Source: FEN-1279 sp964400285
GTDB lineage: Bacteria; Bacteroidota; Ignavibacteria; Tepidaquicellales; Tepidaquicellaceae
Direction of reading: 5' to 3'
Length of the DNA stretch: 64,000 nt
Assembly: GCA_964400285.1 (NCBI GenBank)
Contig: CAYNTK010000003.1
Span: 62,001-126,000, forward strand
Shown one piece after another: positions 26,645 to 35,880 of this stretch. Below the pieces are notes generated by a model. That model had not been told where the DNA came from, did no database searches, and worked only from the letters and a program-made list of their open reading frames with translations. A program made the position numbers and the translations under genes. How positions within the stretch are numbered: the stretch's first letter is position 1; each line of letters starts with the position of its first letter.

Positions 26645-29041
26645 TTAATGTTTTTTTTCTTCAGATGGTTTTATGACTGAGGGTTCTTCGCCACTATTTA
26701 ATTCCTGTTTATTTTCAGGTTCTTTTTTTTCTTCTTTGGGTTGGATATCGATTTGTTTTTCTATTACTTTTTCCTGAATTAAACCTGTCGAATCAGAAAC
26801 TAAATTTAAAGAATCTTTTGTGATTGCAGAAGAATCAGAAGAGATTTTAATCGAATCCTTTTTATCATAAGAATCATAAAAATCAATTTTTGGTTTCACA
26901 GATAATGAATATCGAGAATTTGGGAAATCCGAATTAAGCTTTTTGTAGTAGAAAAGCGAGCTGTCTTTATTTTTAAATGCGTATTCAAAAATCCAACCGA
27001 CAGAATATAAAGATTTAGCATAAAGGGAATCATTTTGATATTTATATAAAATTTTTCTCAAATCACCCAAAGCAGATTCATAATTATCATTTAAAATTTT
27101 CTTTTCAGCGGAATTGAAAAATATTTCTGAAGAATCGACAGCAATATCCACAACTTCTAATCCGAGAATTCTTCTGGATTCATTCGCAAATGGAGAGTTA
27201 GGATATTGTAAAATTATTTTTCCATAAATTTCTTTTGCCTTTTCTTCTTCATTTCTATTTTTATAAATATTGGCTTCAGTAAATAAAGCTTTAGCTGTTT
27301 TTTCGGGGTTAATACTATCGGAAATAATGATATCCAAATAATGCAGAGCGGAATCAATTCTATTTAAATCATATAAAAACAGTTCAGCGAGTTGGAAATA
27401 AGCATCTACCTTTTCCAGTTTTTTAGCCGTTTTAATAGAATCTTCGATATGAATAGCATGTAAGAGTGAATCTTCGGGACTCATTTTTTTAGTTTCCGAT
27501 TCTTTTTTTAAGGATAAAGAATCGAAAGGGACATTAAGGGAATCTTTGATTTCTTTTTTAATAATTTCCTGCCCTGTTAATTCAACACCTTCAGGATTTT
27601 CCAGAGTATCTAAAAAGTTTTTTGGAGGTTTTAAACCACCACCTTTGGGGCCAGGGGGGAGATTTTCAAAGCCTTTATTTTCTATTCCCTTTTTCTCTTC
27701 ACCTTTTTCTCTTTCTTTGGCTTCTTTATACTTAATAAAATCAGGTTCGTTCTCAGGGAATGTAATTTTTACAGTGTCATTTATAATAGCAAGTAAGGAA
27801 AAATATTTATCGAGGACAGATGTTCTTTTAGCACTAATACCTGCAAAGTCAGATGATGCACTTGATTCGGAGACTTTTTTGTAATTAATATAGGCATTAA
27901 AATAATCATCTTTAATATATTCCGAATAATAAGCGAGGTGATAGTAAGCATCAGCGGAAGTTTTAGTGCTGGGATATTCTAAAATAACATCGAAATATTT
28001 ATTTCGGGCATCTTTATATTTTTTTTGTAAGAATAGAGTATTAGCAATTTCAAGTTCGACAAGTTGTTTTAAGTCGGGATAGTCTCTATATTTACTATTC
28101 AATCTTTCGAGTATATCGAAAGCTTCCTTAGTTTTTCCGATGACATCGAGTGATTTAGCTTCATTTAGTTTCGAATAAAACAGCAAATCGAAATCAGATG
28201 TCAGGTCAAAAGATTTTTTGTATTCAATATAAGCTAATTCAGGTTTAAACTTAGAATATATTTTAGCGAGAATGTATTGTTTTTCAGCTTTTTTTTCTTT
28301 GTCTTTAGTAAGTTCTATAGACTGTTTAAAATAATCTATTGCACTTTGGTAATCATTTTTAGAAATCGAAAGAAGTGCAAGGTCTTGAGTGATTTCGGAT
28401 TTTATTTCATTATCTATAGTAGATTTAAAAAGATTAGAGAGGATTAAATCTGCGTCAGCATTTTTCCCGAGTTTAAATTTAGTTTTACCAAGAAATAGTA
28501 TTGCTTCATCATATAAATCGCTTTTGGTAAGTTTAGAGAGAAATTCGCTGAATTTTCTTTCAGCCTGTAAATATTCACCCATATAGAAATAAGATTTTCC
28601 GATAAGCAAAACAGCATCATCGAGGAATCTTGTGCTTTTATGATATTGAATAATTTTGGAGCATCTTTCCAGAACGTTAGTAAGTTTTTCTTTAGCGAGT
28701 GGCGAAACAGGAGGAATAATATTTAAAGAATCAAGTTTTCTATTATAAGCAGTGATAGTAGAAGCTCGATAATCTCCCAGAGCTTCTTCATAGTCTACAA
28801 GTGCCTGATAAAATTTATTAAAGAAGGTTCCGAACTCTTCGGAGCGATTTCCCATAAACATATAAGTAACATAATCCTGATAATTTGGATTGAGGGTAAT
28901 ATCATAAACGGGTTCGGGGTCGTCTTCACCTTCAAGCTGTTCTTTCAAAGTCGTTTTATGAGTAACATAATTACATCCATAAACGAATAAAAAGAGGATA
29001 AAAATAAAAAGCCAATATTTACGATATTTTACTATTTTCAA
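26645..29041 (-). CDS. Large TPR lipoprotein, possibly SprE/PorW-like
   Basis: A 798-residue lipoprotein (lipobox LFVYGC, about residue 23) made largely of tetratricopeptide-type helical repeats, for example FLDDAVLLIGKSYFYMGEYLQAERKF and KYFDVILEYPSTKTSADAYYHLAYYSEY, written here in parts. A Pro/Gly/Lys-rich linker (LPPGPKGGGLKPPKNF) sits near the middle, and the last 70 residues are a low-complexity Ser, Lys, Glu tail. The layout resembles SprE/PorW, lipoproteins of the type IX secretion machinery, and the window contains a T9SS cargo gene. I did not see a diagnostic motif, so BamD-like or generic TPR lipoprotein are alternatives. The tail is slightly more G-rich than its neighbours. Confidence 0.65.
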   Translation of the reverse strand: MKIVKYRKYWLFIFILFLFVYGCNYVTHKTTLKEQLEGEDDPEPVYDITLNPNYQDYVTYMFMGNRSEEFGTFFNKFYQALVDYEEALGDYRASTITAYNRKLDSLNIIPPVSPLAKEKLTNVLERCSKIIQYHKSTRFLDDAVLLIGKSYFYMGEYLQAERKFSEFLSKLTKSDLYDEAILFLGKTKFKLGKNADADLILSNLFKSTIDNEIKSEITQDLALLSISKNDYQSAIDYFKQSIELTKDKEKKAEKQYILAKIYSKFKPELAYIEYKKSFDLTSDFDLLFYSKLNEAKSLDVIGKTKEAFDILERLNSKYRDYPDLKQLVELEIANTLFLQKKYKDARNKYFDVILEYPSTKTSADAYYHLAYYSEYIKDDYFNAYINYKKVSESSASSDFAGISAKRTSVLDKYFSLLAIINDTVKITFPENEPDFIKYKEAKEREKGEEKKGIENKGFENLPPGPKGGGLKPPKNFLDTLENPEGVELTGQEIIKKEIKDSLNVPFDSLSLKKESETKKMSPEDSLLHAIHIEDSIKTAKKLEKVDAYFQLAELFLYDLNRIDSALHYLDIIISDSINPEKTAKALFTEANIYKNRNEEEKAKEIYGKIILQYPNSPFANESRRILGLEVVDIAVDSSEIFFNSAEKKILNDNYESALGDLRKILYKYQNDSLYAKSLYSVGWIFEYAFKNKDSSLFYYKKLNSDFPNSRYSLSVKPKIDFYDSYDKKDSIKISSDSSAITKDSLNLVSDSTGLIQEKVIEKQIDIQPKEEKKEPENKQELNSGEEPSVIKPSEEKKH

Positions 29042-29270
29042 GAAAACAAAAATTTACATAAATTATTTTTAATAAAATGTTTAATCAAGACCATAAATCA
29101 ATGTAAAATTATCAAAAACTAATTTAGAGTAATTAAAATATTAAATCATAATTTCCAAATTTAAAACACAAAAATCTAATGCATAAAAATATCGTTTTTT
29201 TTATAATATTCAAAAAGTGAAAAAAATTTGTAGCAGTTTTGTAGTAGTTTTGTTTTACTTCTTCATTTTT

Positions 29271-29699
29271 TCACTGATTTTCAACTTTTTCCTCTTTATT
29301 AATTTCATTAATAATTGCATTTTCATCAATTTTAGCAATATTATCGGATATTTCGGATAAAACAATGTTTTTCTGGCAATCGTCAATGGATTTAGCAAGT
29401 TTGATAAAAAGAGCAAGAATTTTATCATACCTCATAATGACTTCAGTTTTTTCGAGTTTCGTCTTAAGTTTTTCAAGAGTAAGATTTAAGAAATCGAGAC
29501 GCGCTTTTCTTTCGTTTAGGAGTTTCTTTTTAAATTCAGCGAGTTCACCGTTTTGAACTTCAAAAATAAGAGAGCAATATTTTTTATTCCAATCAACAAT
29601 GGTACGGGTAGATTTATCGAGGATTTTAGCAATTTCCCGAATAGTATGACCTGATGAGCGAAGTTCGATAAATTTTTTAATTTTTTCTAAATTTTCCAT
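29271..29699 (-). CDS. Small helix-turn-helix, coiled-coil protein (unknown, phage-like)
   Basis: The ATG at 29699 gives a 142-residue protein and avoids overlap with the upstream gene; a longer frame starts at 29801. The N-terminus has a helix-turn-helix of the Hin/transposase type: KFIELRSSGHTIREIAKILD followed by KSTRTIVDWNKKY. The rest is a lysine- and leucine-rich helical region and an acidic end. The architecture is similar to small terminase subunits and to N-terminal parts of transposases. No terminase large subunit, portal or transposase gene is adjacent. It lies ten bases after the next small gene on the same strand, so both are likely to be one transcript. Confidence 0.5.
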   Translation of the reverse strand: MENLEKIKKFIELRSSGHTIREIAKILDKSTRTIVDWNKKYCSLIFEVQNGELAEFKKKLLNERKARLDFLNLTLEKLKTKLEKTEVIMRYDKILALFIKLAKSIDDCQKNIVLSEISDNIAKIDENAIINEINKEEKVENQ

Positions 29700-29709
29700 A
29701 AAAATAATA

Positions 29710-30147
29710 TTATTCTTTAATTCTTTTTTTAACAATTCTAATAAAGGGTTTAAATTCAGAGTTATTATTTTTTTTAGGGGGCTTATCAGAATCGGAGTCA
29801 TTTTCTAAAAATTCACCGAAATAATTTTTACCAGAGGAAAGGACAGTAAATTTACTATAATCACTTGGTCTAATGATTTTAAATACTTGCCCCCAATATG
29901 TCATAAGATAACCAGCAGTAGCGAGTTTAATTTCACCGGTAAAGATTTTATATAAAGATTTTTCAAAAAGAGATTCGACAGCATATTTAATAGCATAATC
30001 AAGTTTTTTATTTTTTTTGGTTAATCGATAAATTTCTTTTTTCGAGTATCCGAGAGAGTGAATGAACTTACCGAGCCAGAAATCTTCGATATTATCAGCC
30101 CAATTTATAAAAGCATCAGGCAATTGTTTAATAGGTGTTTTTTTCAT
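29710..30147 (-). CDS. Small helical protein of unknown function (phage-like)
   Basis: A 145-residue protein with no recognised family. It begins TPIKQLPDAFINWADNIEDF, and has KFIHSLGYSKKEIYRLTKKN (a possible homeodomain-like helix-turn-helix), then FTGEIKLATAGYLMTYWGQV, and ends in a charged low-complexity tail. The middle segment resembles the GEIK-type helix-turn of some terminase small subunits, in which a short domain selects a DNA packaging site. This is a comparison by eye only. It is followed by the second helix-turn-helix gene, and preceded by a 455-base non-coding stretch. Confidence 0.5.
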   Translation of the reverse strand: MKKTPIKQLPDAFINWADNIEDFWLGKFIHSLGYSKKEIYRLTKKNKKLDYAIKYAVESLFEKSLYKIFTGEIKLATAGYLMTYWGQVFKIIRPSDYSKFTVLSSGKNYFGEFLENDSDSDKPPKKNNNSEFKPFIRIVKKRIKE

Positions 30148-30602
30148 AATATAAAGATAAAAGTTATAAAAAAAATTTTAAGACTGTTCCATAGAGGAAG
30201 CATAAAATAAATTAATAAGCGTTTTAGCATAATTAAATATTTATATATAAGCTAATAAGATTATTAGTAAATGTCAAGAGAAAAAAGTAGTCAGTATTTA
30301 GAATTTAATATTCAGAATCAGAACAAGGTAAATAATTAATAAGAATTTTGAATTGTATTGCATTATGAAGGTTCAGTAAATGTAATGACACAGAAAATAT
30401 ATTAATTGAAGCAATTATGATTTTTTTAAGTTAGCCTTAAATATTGGAAAATAATTATGTAAATAAATTAACTATTCTAATTAAATATTCATTAATCAAC
30501 ATTAAAATACAGACAGAATTACAAATTTTTCTGCCTTTTAAATGGAGGTGATAAAATTTATATTTGAGGTCTGCGAAAAAATTTTTGATAAGCAGTTAAA
30601 TA
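30148..30602 (+). other. 455-base non-coding stretch upstream of lon
   Basis: This separates the divergent unknown pair from lon. It is A+T-rich with no long open frame. It contains a direct repeat-like segment around 30295-30330 that resembles 18863-18920 in reverse complement (TTTAGAATTTA followed by GAATCAGAA). A strong Shine-Dalgarno-like GGAGGTGAT lies at 30544-30552, but the lon ATG is 50 bases further on. No CIRCE element is visible. Confidence 0.5.
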
Positions 30603-33044
30603 ATGAAAGAAGATAAATTAAAAGATGAGATTTTATCCGCTTATGAATCGGATTCAAATAATATAGACACTATAAATTTAATACCAACCATATTACCAGT
30701 ATTACCGCTAAAGGATATAGTGTTATTTCCATTTACAATTTTTCCAATTTTAGCGGGAAGGGATTCGACTTTAAAAGCGATAAATACATCAATAGATGCA
30801 GAAAAATATGTATTGGTAGTATCACAAATAAATCCAGATATAGAAGAAACCCGACCTGACAATTTATATGAAACAGGAACGATAGCAAAGATATTACAAG
30901 TTTTAAGATTACCAAATGGACTTATAAAAGTATTAGTAGATGGAATAGTTCCAGCCAAAGTAGAGAATTACAGATTAGGCGAATACTTAACTGCGGAAGT
31001 GAAAATAAAGCCCACACAGTTTAAAGAGAATACGGAGTTGATAGCACTGATGAGGCAAGCAACAAAACTATTTAACGAATATGTAACGAAAAATGCATCG
31101 ATACCGAAAGAGACGCTTGTAGCATATGATAATATAAAAGAACCAGACAGAAAGCTATATTATATAGCATCAACAATAAATATAGAGATAAAGAAGAAGC
31201 AGAGGATACTGGAATTAGACGATTTGATGAAGCAATATTATGAGATATTATATATGATGAACTCAGAATTGCAGATATTGAATATCGAGAAGGAAATAGA
31301 TGCAAAAGTTCAAGCAGAAATGCAAAAGAATCAGAGGAGATTTATAGCACAGGAACAGATAAAGATATTGCAGGAGGAGCTTGGAGAAGGATACGAGACC
31401 GACCCAGAGCTTGTGAAGATGAAAGAAGATATAGAAAAAGCGGGAATGCCCGAAGCAATAATGAATAAGGCAATGGAGGAGTTTAATAAAATGAAGAAGA
31501 CCCCCCCGATGTCACCGGATTATGGAGTAATAAGGAATTACTTGGATTGGATGGTGAGTGTACCGTGGAATAAATTTACCGAAGACAATTTCGATTTAGA
31601 AAATGCAAAGAAAATATTGGACGAGGACCATTACGATTTAGAGAAACCGAAGGAGAGAATACTGGAATTGATAGCAGTATTAAAGATGCTAAAGGAAAAG
31701 AATATTAATAAATCCCCGAAGGGTCAGATATTATGTTTAGTGGGACCACCGGGAGTAGGAAAGACATCGCTTGGGAAATCAATAGCACGAGCATTAAACA
31801 GAAAGTTCACGAGGTTATCGGTAGGAGGAGTAAGAGATGAAGCTGAGATACGCGGACACAGGAGGACATATATAGGTTCGATGCCCGGGAAGATAATACA
31901 AGCGATGAGAAAGACGGGTTCGTGCAATCCAGTAGTATTAATAGACGAGATAGATAAAATGGGGAATGATTTTCGCGGAGACCCTGCGAGTGCAATGCTG
32001 GAGGTACTCGACCCAGAGCAGAACAATACATTTAATGACCATTATTTAGATGTAGATTATGATTTATCGAATGTGCTATTTATAACAACTGCAAATGTTC
32101 AGTATAATATACCCTTACCACTTCAGGATAGAATGGAAATAATAGAGATGAGAAGTTATTTAGATTTCGAGAAAATGGAAATTGCAAAACGACATATAAT
32201 TCCAAAAGAGATTAAAGAGCATGGGCTTAATGAAAAGGATATTATATTTCCAGATGAGACGATTTTAAAAATTATATATGAATATACAAAAGAAGCGGGA
32301 GTGAGAAGTTTAGAGCGAGAGCTTGCTTCGATAATTAGAAAAGTAACGAAAGAAAAAGTATCACAGCAGAAAAAAAGTATAAAAAAGGTAGTAATAACAT
32401 CAGAGCTTGTCGAGAGATATCTTGGTGTTCCAAAATATGAAAGTAAAAGTGCAAAGGGAGAGGAAAAATCTAAGATTGGTTCTGTATATGGATTGGCTTG
32501 GACTTCAATGGGTGGAGACATACTGAATGTAGATGTAACAATAATGAGAGGTGCAAATAAATTAATATTAACGGGACAGCTTGGAGATGTAATGAAAGAA
32601 TCAGCACAAGCGGGATTATCTTTTATACGTTCTAATGCGAAAAAATTCGGGATACCAGAAAATTATTTTAGGGATAAGGAGATACATATACATCTACCCG
32701 AAGGAGCAATTCCGAAAGATGGACCATCGGCAGGAATTACTATGGTAATGGCAATGCTATCTGCAATTACAAAAACACCAGCGAAAACAAGTGTTGCAAT
32801 GACAGGAGAGATAACACTAAGAGGGAAAGTATTGCCAATAGGAGGATTAAACGAGAAATTACTTGCGGCATTAAGAAGTGATATTACAACGGTATTAATA
32901 CCGAAAGATAATAAGAAAAATTTAACGGAAATTTCAAAGGATATAACGGACAAATTAAATATAATTCCGATAGATAATATAGATGAAGGAATAAAATATA
33001 TATTTGGGAATTCAAAAATAAAATATAAGAAAACAAACCGATAA
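30603..33044 (+). CDS. lon: ATP-dependent protease Lon
   Basis: A cytosolic AAA+ protease that degrades misfolded and regulatory proteins. The LON substrate domain spans about residues 30-240 (LPVLPLKDIVLFPFTIFPI). The ATPase has LVGPPGVGKTSLGKSIARAL and a Walker B at VLIDEIDKMG. The protease domain has EGAIPKDGPSAGITMVMAM with the catalytic Ser, and Lys in GKVLPIGGLNEKLLAA. Length 813 is standard. Ile is encoded by ATA more often than in most neighbouring genes, and the coding sequence is somewhat G-richer. A run of seven C is present in the body (31501-31507). dnaX begins 11 bases after its stop. Confidence 0.97.
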   Translation: MKEDKLKDEILSAYESDSNNIDTINLIPTILPVLPLKDIVLFPFTIFPILAGRDSTLKAINTSIDAEKYVLVVSQINPDIEETRPDNLYETGTIAKILQVLRLPNGLIKVLVDGIVPAKVENYRLGEYLTAEVKIKPTQFKENTELIALMRQATKLFNEYVTKNASIPKETLVAYDNIKEPDRKLYYIASTINIEIKKKQRILELDDLMKQYYEILYMMNSELQILNIEKEIDAKVQAEMQKNQRRFIAQEQIKILQEELGEGYETDPELVKMKEDIEKAGMPEAIMNKAMEEFNKMKKTPPMSPDYGVIRNYLDWMVSVPWNKFTEDNFDLENAKKILDEDHYDLEKPKERILELIAVLKMLKEKNINKSPKGQILCLVGPPGVGKTSLGKSIARALNRKFTRLSVGGVRDEAEIRGHRRTYIGSMPGKIIQAMRKTGSCNPVVLIDEIDKMGNDFRGDPASAMLEVLDPEQNNTFNDHYLDVDYDLSNVLFITTANVQYNIPLPLQDRMEIIEMRSYLDFEKMEIAKRHIIPKEIKEHGLNEKDIIFPDETILKIIYEYTKEAGVRSLERELASIIRKVTKEKVSQQKKSIKKVVITSELVERYLGVPKYESKSAKGEEKSKIGSVYGLAWTSMGGDILNVDVTIMRGANKLILTGQLGDVMKESAQAGLSFIRSNAKKFGIPENYFRDKEIHIHLPEGAIPKDGPSAGITMVMAMLSAITKTPAKTSVAMTGEITLRGKVLPIGGLNEKLLAALRSDITTVLIPKDNKKNLTEISKDITDKLNIIPIDNIDEGIKYIFGNSKIKYKKTNR

Positions 33045-33055
33045 TATAAAAACAG

Positions 33056-34327
33056 ATGTCAGAATACAAAGTATCAGCATTAAAATACCGTCCACAAAGA
33101 TACAGCGATGTATGTTCTCAGGAATTTGTTACTCAGACTTTAAAGAAAGCCAAGCTAACGGGAAAGATAGCCCATTCATATTTATTAAGCGGACCGAGGG
33201 GAGTAGGAAAAACCACAATAGCAAGAATTTTTGCGAAAGCTTTGAATTGCGAAAATTCGATAGAAGGAGAGCCATGCAATGAATGTGAATCTTGCAAAGA
33301 AATAACAAAGTGTGTTCATCCCGATGTATTCGAACTCGATGCAGCATCGAATAGAGGGATAGACGATGTTCGAGCGATTCAAGATGCGGCAAAATATGCG
33401 CCATTGAAAGCGAAATATAAATTTTTTATAGTGGATGAAGTTCATATGCTTACACTACAGGCATTCAATGCAATGTTGAAAATTCTCGAGGAGCCGCCTG
33501 ACTATTTAGTTTTCATACTTGCGACAACAAATCCTGAAAAGATACCCCAAACGATACTAAGTCGCTGTCAGAGATTTGCATTACATAAATTAAAAATAAA
33601 AGAAATATCAGAGCAATTAAAAAAGATTGCCGAGCTTGAAAAAATTACAATAGATGACGAATCGCTTTTTTTAATTGCAAAACTTGGAGATGGAGCATTA
33701 AGAGATGCTCTCGGAATTTTCGATATGGCAGTTTCATATTGCGGAAATGAAATTAACAGTATAGAATTAAAAGGATTTCTCAATCATCCCGATAAAGAAA
33801 TTTATTTTAATGTTTCAGGATATATAAAAAATGAAAATCCGAAAGAGCTTTTAAATTATATTAATTACTTACAAGACCATGGATTCGATTTGCAGACATT
33901 TTATAACGGATTAACCGAGCATTTCAGAAACATACTTGTTATTAAGACTACAGGTAAACCAGAATTGCTTGATGAATCGGATTTTATTAAAAAAAGATAT
34001 GTGGAGGAAGCAGGAGACTTTACGCTCGAGCAAACATTGAGGATACTAAAAATAATTTTCGATAACGAAACAAGATTTAAATACTCTGCAAATCAAAAAA
34101 TTCTTTTGGAGTCTTTACTTGTGGAGATTACAAGAATAAATAAAGAAGTTTTGGATTTAAGCGAACTGATAAGTGGTCTTGAATCTCTGAAAAAAAAAAG
34201 CCCTAACTTAAGAGAAACATATATCAGAAATAACACAGATAAAAAAGAAGAGAAGCCAAAAATAGAAAGTGAACTCGAAAAACATCTCAAGGAATTATTC
34301 GATGCAGAAGAATTTAATTTAGATTAA
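33056..34327 (+). CDS. dnaX: DNA polymerase III subunit gamma/tau (short form)
   Basis: The clamp-loader ATPase of the replicative polymerase. Walker A is LLSGPRGVGKTTIARIF, four Cys form the zinc motif in CENSIEGEPCNECESC, then DAASNRGIDDVR, Walker B FIVDEVHML, and the SRC motif in ILSRCQRF. At 423 residues it corresponds to the gamma portion plus a short tail; the long tau extension that contacts the polymerase core and helicase in E. coli is absent or very small. A run of ten A at 34190-34199 (codons 379-381 AAA AAA AAA) is followed closely by stops in both other frames, so slippage would give a protein shortened by about 40 residues. Confidence 0.95.
   Translation: MSEYKVSALKYRPQRYSDVCSQEFVTQTLKKAKLTGKIAHSYLLSGPRGVGKTTIARIFAKALNCENSIEGEPCNECESCKEITKCVHPDVFELDAASNRGIDDVRAIQDAAKYAPLKAKYKFFIVDEVHMLTLQAFNAMLKILEEPPDYLVFILATTNPEKIPQTILSRCQRFALHKLKIKEISEQLKKIAELEKITIDDESLFLIAKLGDGALRDALGIFDMAVSYCGNEINSIELKGFLNHPDKEIYFNVSGYIKNENPKELLNYINYLQDHGFDLQTFYNGLTEHFRNILVIKTTGKPELLDESDFIKKRYVEEAGDFTLEQTLRILKIIFDNETRFKYSANQKILLESLLVEITRINKEVLDLSELISGLESLKKKSPNLRETYIRNNTDKKEEKPKIESELEKHLKELFDAEEFNLD
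34190..34199 (+). other. dnaX: A10 homopolymer in dnaX: possible slippage site
   Basis: Ten consecutive A residues in frame as AAA AAA AAA A. One added base leads to a Pro codon followed by TAA; one lost base leads to GCC CTA ACT TAA. Both off-frame products would terminate within four codons, producing a gamma-like form about 40 residues shorter than full length. Runs of this length are not rare in so A+T-rich a sequence, so the effect is a candidate only. Confidence 0.45.
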
Positions 34328-34330
34328 AGA

Positions 34331-35218
34331 ATGAAATACTACAACATAAAGAAAAATTTTTTAGCAATTGAAGAGGAATATTCTTCATATGATAAATCGA
34401 AAATAGTGATTTTACCCGTTCCTTACGAGGCAACAACATCTTATGGGAAAGGGACATCCAAAGGACCTGAAGCAATTTTAAATGCTTCGCACTTCGTAGA
34501 ATTTTTCGATGAGGAAATGAACAGGGAATTATGTTTTGAGAAAGGTATTTGTTCTCTTTTTCCACTGGATATGAGAAATAAAAAAGGGAAATCTGCAATA
34601 GATTATATTTATAAAAACGTTGTTAAATTAATAAGAGAAAAAAAATTTGTAGTAACACTTGGTGGTGAACATACGATTTCGACAGCCCCGATAAAAGCAC
34701 ATTACGATAATTTTAAAGATATTTCTATACTTCATTTCGATGCTCATTCAGATTTAAGAGATGAATACGAAGGGACAAAATATTCTCATGCTTGTTTTGC
34801 ATCGAGAGTAGCAGAGTTTACAACCGATATTACACAAGTTGGGATAAGGGCTCAGTGCATCGAAGAATACAAATTTATTAAGGAAAAAGGTATTAAGACT
34901 TTTTATGCATACGAAATTCGTAATGGGAAATATGGGAAAGACTGGGATGAGAAGGTAATTAACACTTTAAAGAAGAATGTTTATATAACGTTCGACATCG
35001 ATTATCTTGACCCTTCGATTATGCCATCAACAGGGACACCTGAGCCAGATGGTTTTTTCTGGAGTGAAACAATGAAGTTACTAAAAAAACTTGGGCAAAG
35101 GAGAAATGTCGTAGGGTTTGATATAGTGGAACTCGCACCTGTAAAGAGTTTTCCCTATCCTGATTTTTTAACTGCAAAACTTATTTATAAAATGCTTAAT
35201 TATTTTATTAAAAGATGA
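34331..35218 (+). CDS. speB: Agmatinase
   Basis: Hydrolyses agmatine to putrescine and urea, using two Mn ions. Metal ligands are in GGEHTIS, HFDAHSDLRDEY and FDIDYLDP, and the substrate-loop sequence is MPSTGTPEPDGF. Length (295) is usual. The gene starts three bases after the dnaX stop and its stop overlaps the nth start by four bases. Formiminoglutamase or other ureohydrolases are the alternatives; the EPDGF motif favours agmatinase. With the deoxyhypusine-synthase-like gene at 18937 this suggests polyamine metabolism. Confidence 0.9.
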   Translation: MKYYNIKKNFLAIEEEYSSYDKSKIVILPVPYEATTSYGKGTSKGPEAILNASHFVEFFDEEMNRELCFEKGICSLFPLDMRNKKGKSAIDYIYKNVVKLIREKKFVVTLGGEHTISTAPIKAHYDNFKDISILHFDAHSDLRDEYEGTKYSHACFASRVAEFTTDITQVGIRAQCIEEYKFIKEKGIKTFYAYEIRNGKYGKDWDEKVINTLKKNVYITFDIDYLDPSIMPSTGTPEPDGFFWSETMKLLKKLGQRRNVVGFDIVELAPVKSFPYPDFLTAKLIYKMLNYFIKR

Positions 35219-35877
35219 CCAAAGAACAACTAAAGAAAAAAGTAAATGAAATAATAAAATTATTAAGCATCGAATATGCGGAAGCAAGAACACATCTCGA
35301 ATTCAAAAATCCATTTGAACTTTTAATTTCCACAGTTCTTGCAGCACAATGCACTGATGCAAGGGTGAATAAAGATATGGTTCCTCTTTATAAAACGAAG
35401 TATAAAAAGCCAAAGGATATTTTAGAAGATGGGTTAGAAAATTTTAGAAAAAATATAAAATCGATTACCTTTCCAAATAACAAAGCAAAAGCAATAATTG
35501 CTTTGTGTGAGCAACTTGAAAAAGATTTTAATGGCAAAGTTCCGAAAACAATGGAAGAATTGACTAAGCTTAAAGGAGTTGGAAGAAAATCTGCGAATGT
35601 AATACTTGGTAACTGTTTTGGACAAAAAGATGTAATTATTGTGGACACACATTTAAAAAGGGTAACGGAACGACTTGGTTTAATCAAGAATAAAGACCCA
35701 GAAAAAATCGAGATTGAATTAAAAGAAATTGTACCAAACGAGGAACAATTTAATTTTTCATTAAGAATCGGAGAACACGGCAGGCAAATTTGTGATGCAA
35801 AAAAACCAAAATGTGAAGAATGTTTTTTAAATCATTTATGCCCTTCAAAGAACTTATTCAATAAACAAAAAAAATAA
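35215..35877 (+). CDS. nth: Endonuclease III
   Basis: A DNA glycosylase and AP-lyase that removes oxidised pyrimidines. The helix-hairpin-helix is LKGVGRKSANVILGNCFG with the catalytic Lys of the family following the GRK turn, and the catalytic Asp lies in IIVDTHLKRVTERLGL. The iron-sulfur cluster cysteines are spaced C-x6-C-x2-C-x5-C near the C-terminus (ICDAKKPKCEECFLNHLC). Length 220 is standard. It overlaps speB by four bases and is followed three bases later by kdsC. Confidence 0.96.
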   Translation: MTKEQLKKKVNEIIKLLSIEYAEARTHLEFKNPFELLISTVLAAQCTDARVNKDMVPLYKTKYKKPKDILEDGLENFRKNIKSITFPNNKAKAIIALCEQLEKDFNGKVPKTMEELTKLKGVGRKSANVILGNCFGQKDVIIVDTHLKRVTERLGLIKNKDPEKIEIELKEIVPNEEQFNFSLRIGEHGRQICDAKKPKCEECFLNHLCPSKNLFNKQKK

Positions 35878-35880
35878 TTT

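Noticed and set aside
30148..30602. Possible tRNA or riboswitch in the gap before lon
   Set aside because: No cloverleaf or conserved riboswitch fold could be found.
31501..31507. C7 run in lon
   Set aside because: It lies in frame as Pro codons and does not create an off-frame product of interest.
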